From Erythrobacter aurantius (GTDB taxonomy: Bacteria > Pseudomonadota > Alphaproteobacteria > Sphingomonadales > Sphingomonadaceae): a stretch of 64,000 nucleotides of DNA. A program made the position numbers and the translations under genes. Of the stretch, positions 27,892 to 35,934 are shown one piece after another; the first letter of the stretch is position 1; every line of letters begins with the position of its first letter. The notes below the pieces were generated by a model. It saw only the letters and a list, made by a program, of their open reading frames with translations. It had not been told where the DNA came from and searched no databases. Where the stretch lies: assembly GCF_023823125.1 (NCBI RefSeq), contig NZ_CP090949.1, forward strand, positions 2,752,001 to 2,816,000. The letters run 5' to 3'.

Positions 27892-30800
27892 CTATCGATC
27901 CAGCGGCGTGACATCGCGTGCCGGAGTGCCAAGCGGGCTGAGCGGACGCGGCACCAGGGCAGGCACCGGCTCATTCGCAATCCGGTCACGCAGCAGCGCG
28001 ATAGCCGCCTCTAGCTGCGCATCGCCGCCGTTGAAAGTGGCGTGCGGCGGATTTTCGACCTCGTAATCGGGCGCGATCCCGTATCCTTCGACGATCCAGT
28101 TGCCGTTGATGTCGTATTGCGCGAATTCGGCGATCCGCACCGCGCCATTGTCGGTCAGCCGGTTGCGGTCGCTCAGCCAGATGCCTGCCCCTGCCGTGCG
28201 CGTCCCGATCAGCGGCCCCAGCCCCAGCGATTTCACCGCCGCGGCAAAGGTTTCGCCATCCGAATAGGTGCGTTCGTCGATCAGCACCGCAATATGGCCG
28301 CGATAGGCGTTCTGCATGTTGGTGGTCATCTGGCCGGTGCCGTCCGGGGCGCCCCAGAACGCCCATGCGCGCCGCATCAGCATCGAGACGATGATGGAAT
28401 CGATATTGCCGCCGCTGTTGTTGCGCACGTCGATGATCAGCCCGTCCTTGTCGAGCTGTGCGAAGTAATCGCGGGCGAAGCTGGCGATGTCGCCGCTGCC
28501 CATCGCGCGCAGCTTCACATAGCCGATATTGCCGCCCGAAAGCCGCTCCACCGCCTGTTTGCGATCTTCGGTGAAGTCGTAATATTCGGCCATGGCGCGC
28601 CCGCCCGCATTCATCGGGGTGACGATGGTGCTGACAGCCGCGCTGCCACGGGTCAGATCGAGCCGCACTTGCTGCCCCGCCTTGGACGCGAGCGCGAGCC
28701 GCAGGTCGGCGAGCGAGGCGATAGCGCGCCCGTCCACCTTGCGGATGACATCGCCTTCGCGCGCATCGACATCGGGACGGCGCAGCGGCGGGAGCAGGCC
28801 GACCAGATCGGCTTCGGCGCGATAGATCCGGTCAATCCGCAAGCCGCCAGCCACCGGCGTGTATTCCGCGCCGAGGAACGCCATCTCGCTGTTCTCGCCA
28901 TCCTCCGGCAGATCGCCCGATCGCACCTGGCTGTGCAGGATGCCCAGTTGCGAGGCCATCTGGCCAAGGATGGTGTTGAGTTCGGCGCGGTGGCCGATGC
29001 GGTCCAGCAAGGGCTCGTGCTGCGCGCGCACTGCGTCCCAATCGACCCCGCGCAGGGCCGGGTCATAGGCAAAGTCGCGGTGCATCCGCCATGCGTCGAG
29101 GAACATCTGCCGCCATTCCGCAACCGGATCGATCGTCAGCTTCCAGTCGCCCAGCCGCACGGTCTTGTCGTCGAGTTCGTCCGGCATTTTCGCGCCCGCA
29201 GGCACCAGCACGAAGCGCGGCCCCGCCCCGCCCTCCAGCGCGACGGCGATGGTCTTGCCATCGGCGGACAATTGCAGGCCCAGCGCCTTTGCGGCGAAGG
29301 TTTCGACCTTGGCATCATTCGCGTTGATCGCGATCGAAACCCATTTGTCGTCCATGTAGGTGTAGAGGAATTTCTCCGTCGCCAGCAGCGTCCGGCTTGC
29401 CCCCGGCTTCACCGGCAGCTTGTAAAGTCGCGCAGCAAGCCCGCTCAGCACGACATTGGCGGCGGGCTTGTCCGCGTCGTCCTTGTCGTCATCCTCCGGC
29501 TTTTCGGACCCGGAGCCGCTCTTTTCCTCCTCGCCCTTGCCCGTCAGCTCGTTTTCCTGCCGGAACGGGAAATCCGCCGCCGGATCAAGCTGCAGCGCGT
29601 GCAGTTCCCCGCGATTGGGGAAGGACACGCCCATGTTGCGATCCCCCCAGGGGCTGCCGGGTTCGGGATCGAAATTGCGATCGGAAATGAAATAGAGCCA
29701 CGCGCCATCGGCGGAGAACGCCGGGGCGTAATCGTTGAACTTGCCCGAAGTCCCCTTCACCCGTTCCCCGGTCGCAAGGTTCTGGACATAGATGTTGCTG
29801 ACATTGCCGAAATTCTCCGATCCGGCCTCGGCATAGGCGATGAAGCGCCCGTCGGCGGAGAACACGACATCGGAAAAGACATTGTCCGATCCCGTCTCGT
29901 TCTGCGCCAGCAGCGTCACCCGCCCCGTCGCCACATCGACTTTCTGCAGGCGCGCATCCTTGTCCCACACCACCAGCGTCTTGCCATCGGGCGCCAGCGC
30001 GAAAGACCAGATGTGCGCGTCATAATTGCCTGCGATCACCCGCGGTTCGCCCGAACCGTCACCCGCCATGCGCACGATGTCGCGGCTTTCCCCGCGATCG
30101 AGCACGAGGAACACGTCCTCACCCTTCGGCCCGGCCACCGCCTCCCGCGCACGCGCTCCGTCGGGAATGGCCAGTTCCGCCCGCCGCCGGGCGAGCGGCG
30201 CGGCCAGCGCCACCTCACCACGCGCCGTCACCGTCAGGCTGTCACCCGTAGGCGTGATCCGCGCCGCCTCGATCTGGGTCAGCGGCTTGTCGAGCGTGCG
30301 CGGGCGGGTCTGCTCGCGATCGGTCACGATGTCGATTTCCAGCCGCGACAGTGCGTTGGTCGCGGTCGAAAAGACGTGCAGGTCCGCCCCGTTCTGCAAG
30401 AATATCTCGCCCCCGTCGATGGAAGCCTGCAGCACGGGGAACGGCAATTCGGCGGAATGCTGTGTCACCCCGCTGCCATCCTCTGCCACCGACCAGACGG
30501 CATCCGCCCCGCTCTTGTCCGAGATGAAGTAGACGCGCCCGCCATGCGCCATCGGCATCCGGATCGGCGCGCCGAAATCGGCGAGCAATTGCACCGCTTC
30601 GCCACCGGCACTTTCATTCCAGCGCCACAACTGCGCCATGCCGCCGCCGCGATATTGCACCGCATTGTCGCGGGCGCGGGCGTAGAGGCCCCGGCGCGAG
30701 AAGAACAAAGTGGCCGCATCGCTGCCGAAACTCGCATCATTGGCGCGCCACAGCGGGATTGCGCGAATGTCTCCGCCTGCGGGAGAGACGGTGTGCAGCA

Positions 30801-31209
30801 CTTCCCCCTGCCCGTTGCCGCGCAGGCGCGAGGCGAAGATCACCCGTCCATCCGGGGTCCAGCCCACTGTCGTCAGCCCGCCCCCTTCGAAAGTGAGGCG
30901 GCGCGGCGTTCCGCCTGCCACCGGCATCACATAGATATCATCGCCGCTGTCATAGCTCGCGTTGAAGGCGATCATGCTGCCGTCAGGGGAGATATGCGCG
31001 TGGCTTTCCTCCCCTTCGTGATTGGTCAGCCGGATCGCGCTGCCCCCGCCGCGTGCCGTGCGCCACAGATCGCCTTCGCTCGCAAACACCAGCACATCGC
31101 CGCGTGCGGCAGGATGCTGATAGAACCCTTCTTCGGCAGCGACGGAAGTGGCGGTTCCGCAAAGCAAGGCGACGGCAAGCGCGGCAACGCGCGGATTGAA
31201 TGACGGCAT
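27892..31209 (-). CDS. Tricorn-like S41 family peptidase, exported
   Basis: A 1105-residue protein with a signal peptide (MPSFNPRVAALAVALLCG..., cleavage near SVAAEEG), two beta-propeller regions (about 35-335 and 340-650) with PD40-type repeats such as HISPDGSMIAF, and an acidic low-complexity insert (about 620-640). The tricorn core domain follows (about 715-800, with LGILHSQV holding the catalytic-type histidine), then a PDZ domain (about 805-890) and an S41 protease domain (about 900-1090) with VRNNSGGNIDS, the nucleophile serine in YSDGETFAA and GTRTAGAGIWL. It probably degrades peptides in the periplasm. Start ATG at 31,209 has AGGGG upstream. The leader upstream of the start is duplicated at 32,336. 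Confidence 0.92.
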   Translation of the reverse strand: MPSFNPRVAALAVALLCGTATSVAAEEGFYQHPAARGDVLVFASEGDLWRTARGGGSAIRLTNHEGEESHAHISPDGSMIAFNASYDSGDDIYVMPVAGGTPRRLTFEGGGLTTVGWTPDGRVIFASRLRGNGQGEVLHTVSPAGGDIRAIPLWRANDASFGSDAATLFFSRRGLYARARDNAVQYRGGGMAQLWRWNESAGGEAVQLLADFGAPIRMPMAHGGRVYFISDKSGADAVWSVAEDGSGVTQHSAELPFPVLQASIDGGEIFLQNGADLHVFSTATNALSRLEIDIVTDREQTRPRTLDKPLTQIEAARITPTGDSLTVTARGEVALAAPLARRRAELAIPDGARAREAVAGPKGEDVFLVLDRGESRDIVRMAGDGSGEPRVIAGNYDAHIWSFALAPDGKTLVVWDKDARLQKVDVATGRVTLLAQNETGSDNVFSDVVFSADGRFIAYAEAGSENFGNVSNIYVQNLATGERVKGTSGKFNDYAPAFSADGAWLYFISDRNFDPEPGSPWGDRNMGVSFPNRGELHALQLDPAADFPFRQENELTGKGEEEKSGSGSEKPEDDDKDDADKPAANVVLSGLAARLYKLPVKPGASRTLLATEKFLYTYMDDKWVSIAINANDAKVETFAAKALGLQLSADGKTIAVALEGGAGPRFVLVPAGAKMPDELDDKTVRLGDWKLTIDPVAEWRQMFLDAWRMHRDFAYDPALRGVDWDAVRAQHEPLLDRIGHRAELNTILGQMASQLGILHSQVRSGDLPEDGENSEMAFLGAEYTPVAGGLRIDRIYRAEADLVGLLPPLRRPDVDAREGDVIRKVDGRAIASLADLRLALASKAGQQVRLDLTRGSAAVSTIVTPMNAGGRAMAEYYDFTEDRKQAVERLSGGNIGYVKLRAMGSGDIASFARDYFAQLDKDGLIIDVRNNSGGNIDSIIVSMLMRRAWAFWGAPDGTGQMTTNMQNAYRGHIAVLIDERTYSDGETFAAAVKSLGLGPLIGTRTAGAGIWLSDRNRLTDNGAVRIAEFAQYDINGNWIVEGYGIAPDYEVENPPHATFNGGDAQLEAAIALLRDRIANEPVPALVPRPLSPLGTPARDVTPLDR

Positions 31210-31349
31210 GATGCAAGGCCCCTGAAGCGTTCGAGTATGACGGTTGAACCGGAAGGCGCACACCTTTGCCGCCAATCGGCAAAGGATCAAGCCGCAGGGC
31301 CAATACCGATCAACCAGAGCGCGCCATTTCTCGATGAACTGCAAGGGAG
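31207..31349 (-). repeat. Leader repeat, copy 1 (5' region of the tricorn-like gene)
   Basis: About 143 bp covering the start codon and 5' leader of the peptidase gene recur at 32,336-32,478 in the same orientation with a handful of substitutions. Each copy holds a hairpin: here a perfect 9-bp inverted repeat, CCTTTGCCG (31,263-31,271), CCAAT loop, CGGCAAAGG (31,277-31,285). This could be a promoter-operator unit or an RNA leader. Confidence 0.8.
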
Positions 31350-31674
31350 ATGGTGCAGCAGACGCGCAGCGGTTTGAGCGGAATGTCCCCCCGGAAGCGA
31401 CTGGTCGGCTTTCGTCCCGATTCAAGCCGTTACAAAACTAGCCAAGCACTCGGTGTGATATTCTCTGGTTCAGGCATGTTCAGCCGGCAAAAGGCTTTTA
31501 TGTTCAAACGCCTCAGGCGCGCGTGTGATGTCTCCTGCAATGATGGCAATAAGTGGGCACACCTTGAAGCTATTGACACGCCAATCGATTGCATGCTCGC
31601 AGATTGGGATTAATTATGAATTCAGGAACAACGAGTTAGCCAATCAGATCGGCGCATGACAATGGAGAAAGTCT
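31350..31674. other. Intergenic region upstream of the small secreted-protein gene
   Basis: About 325 bp between the duplicated leader and the next gene. No recognisable coding region is present. TTGACA occurs near 31,573 without a good -10 at the right spacing, and TGGAGAA before 31,675 is the ribosome-binding site of the next gene. Confidence 0.35.
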
Positions 31675-32178
31675 ATGAGTGTAGCTCTCGCAATTTTCGC
31701 ATCATTGGCGCTGTCATCAAATCCGTTTGAGCAGGTTCGCGATCTTGACGAAGGTTCTATGCGTTTCGCCAACACTCTGGTGACAGCCTATACCTGCGAT
31801 CTTCTGGGTTATGGCGTCGACTATATCGCATTGGCCGACTTGGGCTACGAAACGCAGGAAGCGATGATGAAGCAAGGCGCTACCTATGACGAAGCTATGA
31901 ACCGCATCCGGGCCGACGTGCGCCGGACACGCGATAGGTTCAACTCGCGTTATTACACCGCCATTTACCGCGCGCGCTTTAACGTCCGGGCTGCAGATGA
32001 TGTCACCAGCCCCGGGCAATTACAGCGTTTCCAGAGAACTTTCACTCGCCGCTGCAACGCCCTCGCTGAACAGGAAGAGACTGCTGCCTTTTTCACGAAG
32101 CCGGAGAGCATGCTTTCGAGCGCGGACCTCAGCCGCAAAGTGCGCAACTTGGTGGTTCTGGCGCGCCACGGAGAATAA
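31675..32178 (+). CDS. Hypothetical protein, probably exported
   Basis: A 167-residue protein I do not recognise. The start at ATG 31,675 is supported by GGAG 7 nt upstream. The first 15 residues (MSVALAIFASLALSS) are hydrophobic and may be a short signal peptide. The rest is mostly helical and charged, with two cysteines (in YTCDLLGYG and FTRRCNAL) that might form a disulfide. It is flanked on both sides by the two copies of the duplicated 143-bp leader, so it lies within a duplicated or inserted interval. Its codon style is less GC-rich than the neighbouring peptidase gene. No function is proposed. Confidence 0.65.
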   Translation: MSVALAIFASLALSSNPFEQVRDLDEGSMRFANTLVTAYTCDLLGYGVDYIALADLGYETQEAMMKQGATYDEAMNRIRADVRRTRDRFNSRYYTAIYRARFNVRAADDVTSPGQLQRFQRTFTRRCNALAEQEETAAFFTKPESMLSSADLSRKVRNLVVLARHGE

Positions 32179-32618
32179 ATCACTGATAGCAAACGCATAA
32201 GTTAAACGGATGCGCCCGGACAACGATCACAAGAGCATCCCTTTTGGGCATGATACAGCCTGATGTTGTCTGTAAAACTTTCGTTTCTGGCGTCGCCGCC
32301 GTCGATCTCGCCCACTTGGGTTTCAAGATCCACGACATGATGCAAGGCCCCTGAAGCGTTTGAATATGACGGTTGAACCGGAAAACGCACACCTTTGCCG
32401 CCAATCGGCAAGGGATCAAGCCGCAGCGCCCAAACCGATCAACCAGAGCGCGCGATTTCTCGATGAACTGCAGGGGGAAAGCGCTTTGGGTGACGACAAG
32501 GTCAGCCGTTTTGCCGTCAAAACCGGAGATTCCGCTTTCGGCCCCAAGTCAGTCGCGATGCATTAAGTAGTCACGCAAATTTTTCAGATGGTGGCACCAA
32601 CTTGCGTCGTGCATTGAT
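32179..32618. other. Intergenic region holding leader repeat copy 2
   Basis: These 440 bp contain the second copy of the tricorn leader (32,336-32,478). On the minus strand the copied start codon (ATG at 32,338) would open a 52-codon frame running to 32,180 that resembles nothing I know. It may be the remnant of a gene whose leader was exchanged. No other feature is supported. Confidence 0.4.
32336..32478 (-). repeat. Leader repeat, copy 2
   Basis: Direct repeat of 31,207-31,349, offset by 1,129 bp. The hairpin is conserved: CCTTTGCCG (32,392-32,400), CCAAT, CGGCAAGGG (32,406-32,414), with one mismatch relative to copy 1. Similarity stops just before the copied start codon on one side and near GAACTGCAGGGG on the other. 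Confidence 0.8.
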
Positions 32619-33617
32619 CTAGGAACGCAGCGTTTGCTGCCGATCCCTTGTAATGTCATCCGGCTGTGCGGGTAGGAGTTCGTCCGTTTTGCTGCTTCGT
32701 TGGTGCCGGATGGACCCAAGGAAGCGGCTGATGCTGGCACGCAATTCGTCGAAGGCCGGGCGCTCAAGCGGCAGGTGCGACCCGTTGCCGAGCTCGACGA
32801 GTTCCTTCGGTCCTTCCACCCGATCGAAGGCCGGGCGGCTCAACTCGGTCGGGGTCCAGGCATCCGCGCCGGGATGCACGAGGAGGAGCGGACAGCGTGG
32901 TGCGAGCCGCGCCGCCTTGCGGGCATGCATGCTGCGGAAGAACCGTAGCCGCACCCAAAGCTTCCCAAGAAGCGGGTCGCGCGCGAAGAAGTGCTTCATC
33001 CCCGCGTCGCTTGACATCACTCCCATCGGCGCCAGGAGCCAGACCGGCATCGCCAGCCGGTCGACGATCCACGGCATCAGCCGGAACCCCAGAAGCGACA
33101 TCCAGCCGAGCCAGCGCCAGCGCGCGGCGCGCACCAGCAGGGCAGGGTCGCCCATGTCGAGCAGCGTTGTCGCGATCACGCCATCGACCCTGTAAGCCTC
33201 CTCGGCCGCAAAGGCGGCCGTCATGCCCCCGACTGACAGGCCCATGAGCACGACCGGCCCCTCGGTCTCGTCCGCCAGCTCTGCGACGACCGCTGGCCAC
33301 TCGCCGTAGTCGCCCCGGTATCCCGGTGCAGGCCGGGTCAGGCCATAGCCCGGCAGGTCAGGCGCCAGTGCGCGCCAACCGAGACTGGCCGCGAGATCGG
33401 CGAAGGGCGCGAGCACCCGGCCATTGCCGCCGCCGCCGTGCACGAGGATCAGCGTGCCCTTTGCAGGTTCCCCCGGTTCCCAGACGTCTAGATGGACGTC
33501 GTGGCCGCGGATTTTCCGCCAGATCTCGGCAGGCCTGCGTTCGATCCGGATGCCAAAGCGGGTGGCCAAGATGTCCCGATACTCCGTCCAGGACCCCGAT
33601 GTCTCGTAAGATTTCAT
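32619..33617 (-). CDS. Alpha/beta-hydrolase fold protein
   Basis: A 332-residue cytoplasmic hydrolase. It has the oxyanion segment ILVHGGGGNGRV (about residue 57), the nucleophile elbow GLSVGG (about 125), an acid in HPGADAWTP (about 250) and the catalytic histidine in NGSHLPLERP (about 281), so the triad is complete. A lid region lies at about 155-220 (hydrophobic and basic). The substrate is unknown; esterase or C-C hydrolase activity is plausible. ATG at 33,617 follows AGGGAAAA. The last 25 residues or so are polar and unlike the family, possibly a diverged tail. A decayed TetR gene start lies just upstream and divergent, suggesting a lost local regulator. Confidence 0.85.
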   Translation of the reverse strand: MKSYETSGSWTEYRDILATRFGIRIERRPAEIWRKIRGHDVHLDVWEPGEPAKGTLILVHGGGGNGRVLAPFADLAASLGWRALAPDLPGYGLTRPAPGYRGDYGEWPAVVAELADETEGPVVLMGLSVGGMTAAFAAEEAYRVDGVIATTLLDMGDPALLVRAARWRWLGWMSLLGFRLMPWIVDRLAMPVWLLAPMGVMSSDAGMKHFFARDPLLGKLWVRLRFFRSMHARKAARLAPRCPLLLVHPGADAWTPTELSRPAFDRVEGPKELVELGNGSHLPLERPAFDELRASISRFLGSIRHQRSSKTDELLPAQPDDITRDRQQTLRS

Positions 33618-33689
33618 TCTGGTTTTCCCTCTATGTCCCGCAGGCCATGTTCAGTATTGACTTGGATTGAAAGGTGCCGGTCTTCACTT

Positions 33690-33835
33690 GGTCACATCGC
33701 ACCAAGTGCCTGTTCACAAGCCGAAAAGGGCCCGATCGGAAGCGGCAGTTGCCACCTTCGTCGACGCAGCCGCTCGATTTCTGACCAGAAAGGATGGGGT
33801 TCAACCCCAACGCTGAGGCGGCACTGGCGGGGCAC
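33690..33835 (+). pseudogene. Decayed TetR-family regulator, N-terminal fragment
   Basis: One frame reads PVHKPKRARSEAAVATFVDA, then AARFLTRKDG, before a stop and loss of similarity. This aligns directly with the N-terminal helix-turn-helix of the TetR gene at 34,471 (PVVRKPKQGRSKATVAAIIE, AARILAEQG). DNA similarity to that gene runs for about 130-150 bp. A frameshift and a stop have destroyed it and the remaining two-thirds are gone. It is divergent from the alpha/beta hydrolase gene, the position expected for its former regulator. Confidence 0.7.
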
Positions 33836-33847
33836 CCGCGCTGCGCT

Positions 33848-34330
33848 CTAGGCTCGATCGCCAGGATAGCGAAATCCGCGCCGAACCAAGCGCCGCCAGC
33901 GTGCCTGGCGGTGCCGATAGAACCAGTGCGCGAAAAGCCACACGCCAAGGGTGAGAACGCCTGCTTTCACCTCCACCTCGTCACGGTAAGCAGTGCGACC
34001 GTCGGTTCGCGCCTCGATCACGATGAAATGGTCCCAGACTTTCGCGATGTCGCCTGTCGCGTTGTCGCGAAGGCGGAACACGCCTCGGGCCTGGTCCTCG
34101 GGTTGCGGCGTCGAGGTCGCGATCTGCTGACGGCCGATGGGGATCAAGCCCAGAAATCGCATACGAACGAGATAACGTCCGTCGCCCCAGTGGGCGGGCA
34201 TGGTGACGGGATCGATGGGATCAAAGGCGATGAGCGGTGCCGCCACACAATTTAGCAAGCGAGTAGTTCTTAACTCCGCCCAGATCCGCTCGACTGGTGC
34301 ATCTAGAATCGTGTTTATGACGGCTTTCAC
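33848..34330 (-). CDS. SRPBCC-fold protein
   Basis: A 160-residue soluble protein with the START/Bet v1-like (SRPBCC) pattern: N-terminal NTILDAPVERIWAELRTTRL, a central beta sheet (DGRYLVRMRFLGLIPIGRQ) and a C-terminal helix (LGVWLFAHWFYRHRQARWRRL). Such proteins bind hydrophobic ligands, but the ligand here is unknown. It starts with GTG at 34,330 preceded by a weak GAGAG. It is divergent from the TetR gene, which was probably its regulator before IS truncation; the 140-bp gap between them should hold both promoters. Confidence 0.72.
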   Translation of the reverse strand: MKAVINTILDAPVERIWAELRTTRLLNCVAAPLIAFDPIDPVTMPAHWGDGRYLVRMRFLGLIPIGRQQIATSTPQPEDQARGVFRLRDNATGDIAKVWDHFIVIEARTDGRTAYRDEVEVKAGVLTLGVWLFAHWFYRHRQARWRRLVRRGFRYPGDRA

Positions 34331-34470
34331 GGGTATCTCTCAGGATTGGAGTCTCAACTTCTTGGCAGCGCTTGGGTGTCGTAGGACTTCTGTTCCGTCT
34401 TCCCTTTGTCTCCCACAAGGGATATCGAGTATTTGCTCGGATTTTACTGCTCGGATTGGAGGAGCCGATC

Positions 34471-34989
34471 ATGCCTGCCGCCAGATCGCGCCAACCCGTT
34501 GTTCGCAAACCAAAACAGGGCCGCTCGAAGGCGACCGTCGCCGCCATCATCGAAGCAGCCGCTCGGATTCTGGCCGAACAGGGATGGGCGGGGTTCAACA
34601 CCAACGCGGTGGCTGCGCGGGCGGGCGTGTCGATCGGTTCGCTTTACGAGTATTTCTCCGACAAGCAGGCGTTGGCGGATGAGATAGCCTCGGATCATCT
34701 CGCGCGGGGTGAGGCGCTTCTCGCGTCGGCCGCCGCCGGGATCAATGGTGCGAACGATCCCGCGGCGCTGGTGGATGCGCTGGTGCGGGGGCTTGTCGAT
34801 CTGCATCGGGACGACCCGCAGCTTCACCGCGTGCTGTCCTCCGAGGTGCCGCTCTCAGCCGCGATCCGCCGACGGGTCGAAACCCTTCGGCAGGGAGCGA
34901 TCGCGTTCGTGGGGCAGGCACTGACCCCACATGTCGATAATCCGGGCGTGGCCGCCCAGCTTCTCGTGGTGCTGTCAGTCCGACGCTAA
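34471..34989 (+). CDS. TetR/AcrR-family regulator, 3' end truncated by IS6 element
   Basis: A repressor-type DNA-binding protein. The helix-turn-helix is intact (AAARILAEQGWAGFNTNAVAA, written in two parts AAARILAEQG and WAGFNTNAVAA; then GVSIGSLYEYFSDKQAL). The frame is open from 34,372, but ATG at 34,471 has GGAGGAG immediately upstream. The genuine sequence ends at about 34,968, where the IS6-family element begins. The last residues (LSVRR) and stop come from the IS end, giving 172 residues instead of the usual 190-220. The lost part is the C-terminal dimerisation and ligand domain, so it is probably impaired. Confidence 0.85.
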   Translation: MPAARSRQPVVRKPKQGRSKATVAAIIEAAARILAEQGWAGFNTNAVAARAGVSIGSLYEYFSDKQALADEIASDHLARGEALLASAAAGINGANDPAALVDALVRGLVDLHRDDPQLHRVLSSEVPLSAAIRRRVETLRQGAIAFVGQALTPHVDNPGVAAQLLVVLSVRR

Positions 34990-35791
34990 CTCGTCTCCAC
35001 ATGGCAAGGCTATCCCCTACCCGATCAAGCGGTCAGGCCATGAGAGTTTGCCATTCAGCCAAGGCGGCTGAACGGTTTGCTTTGTAGGTCTGTCGGTCAG
35101 TTAGGTGGCGATTTGAGTTGAAGTGGTTGTACACATTCGCGTGCACCGACGCGAACTTCTGAAGCGTCTTCATTTGTCGGAAACGGAGCATGACTCGTTC
35201 CTTCCTGCGCAGAGGCAGGTGAGAATTTTCTGCCCGATTGTTCAGCCACCTGCCCATTTCTCGACGATCTTCGATACCAAGATCGTGCATCGCTGCCGGA
35301 TATGATCGCAGGCCGTCAGTCACAACCTCTACCGGGCTACCGTGACGCTTGAGCGTCTTCTTGAAGAACCGCAAAGCGGCGGATTTGTCCCGTTTCTTAG
35401 TGACGTAACTCTCAAGCACTTCACCTTCGTGATCGACAGCACGCCACAAATAGTGTGTCTCTCCATTGACCTTCACGAACACCTCATCGACGTGCCAGCG
35501 CCACTGGGTGTAGCCCTTCATTCTACTAATCCGCTGCCGCTTGATGTCGGCGGCGAACATGGGCCCGAAGCGGTTCCACCACAGCCGCACGGTCTCATGA
35601 CAGACATCTATCCCGCGTTCGAACAGCAGATCCTCAACATTGCGTAAGCTCAGTGGATACAGAACATAAAGCATCACAACCATTCGGATGACTTCAGGTG
35701 ATGAGTGGAAGTAGCGGAACGGATTCTTGGCTTTGTTCATCTGCTCCAGCTAGCAGCCAGGCCCATCCGCCGCCATCGCTTTGACAATGCC
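34969..35791 (-). mobile_element. IS6-family insertion sequence, copy 1
   Basis: About 823 bp with one transposase gene. The ends form an imperfect inverted repeat: left GTGCTGTCAGTCCGACG, right end (read inward) GGCATTGTCAAAGCGATG. Both ends recur in copy 2 at 58,581 and 59,396, which fixes the boundaries. Flanking octamers differ (ttctcgtg on the left, ctctctag on the right), so there is no target duplication, consistent with IS6 cointegrate events or later deletion. Confidence 0.82.
35033..35740 (-). CDS. IS6-family transposase
   Basis: A 235-residue DDE transposase. An N-terminal helix-turn-helix region (VMLYVLYPLSLRNVEDLLFE) is followed by the catalytic domain, with WHVDEVFVKVNG (first Asp), VVTDGLRSYPAA (second Asp) and NNRAENSHLPLRRKER (Glu). 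All three acidic residues are present and the frame is intact, so this copy may be active. It catalyses replicative cointegrate formation in this family. Its N-terminal third is identical at DNA level to the chimeric copy at 58,635. Confidence 0.93.
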   Translation of the reverse strand: MNKAKNPFRYFHSSPEVIRMVVMLYVLYPLSLRNVEDLLFERGIDVCHETVRLWWNRFGPMFAADIKRQRISRMKGYTQWRWHVDEVFVKVNGETHYLWRAVDHEGEVLESYVTKKRDKSAALRFFKKTLKRHGSPVEVVTDGLRSYPAAMHDLGIEDRREMGRWLNNRAENSHLPLRRKERVMLRFRQMKTLQKFASVHANVYNHFNSNRHLTDRQTYKANRSAALAEWQTLMA

Positions 35792-35809
35792 CTCTCTAGC
35801 CCTTATATC
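35781..35809 (+). promoter_or_regulatory. Putative IS6 hybrid promoter for TPS/CHAT cluster 2
   Basis: TTGACA at 35,781-35,786 lies in the IS terminal repeat and reads outward. A TATATC box at 35,804-35,809 lies in the flanking DNA, exactly 17 bp away. IS6-family elements are known to create hybrid promoters this way. The pair would transcribe the cluster starting at 35,935. Confidence 0.6.
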
Positions 35810-35934
35810 AAAAAGCAATTGATTCGAACTTGAGTTTACAAGCTGCGATCCCAGCAATCAGGCAAGTCGCCGTATGAAAGGTATGGTTATTTCTGGCTTC
35901 CAGATAACTTAGCTTGAAAGCCGGGGAGGGTGAG

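Noticed and set aside
28042..31203. Long plus-strand frame opposite the tricorn-like gene
   Set aside because: High-GC shadow frame; its product is rich in Arg/His/Gln with no domains, while the minus strand shows a full tricorn architecture.
31573..31605. TTGACA promoter for the gene at 31,675
   Set aside because: No -10-like hexamer lies 16-18 bp downstream, so the match is most likely chance.
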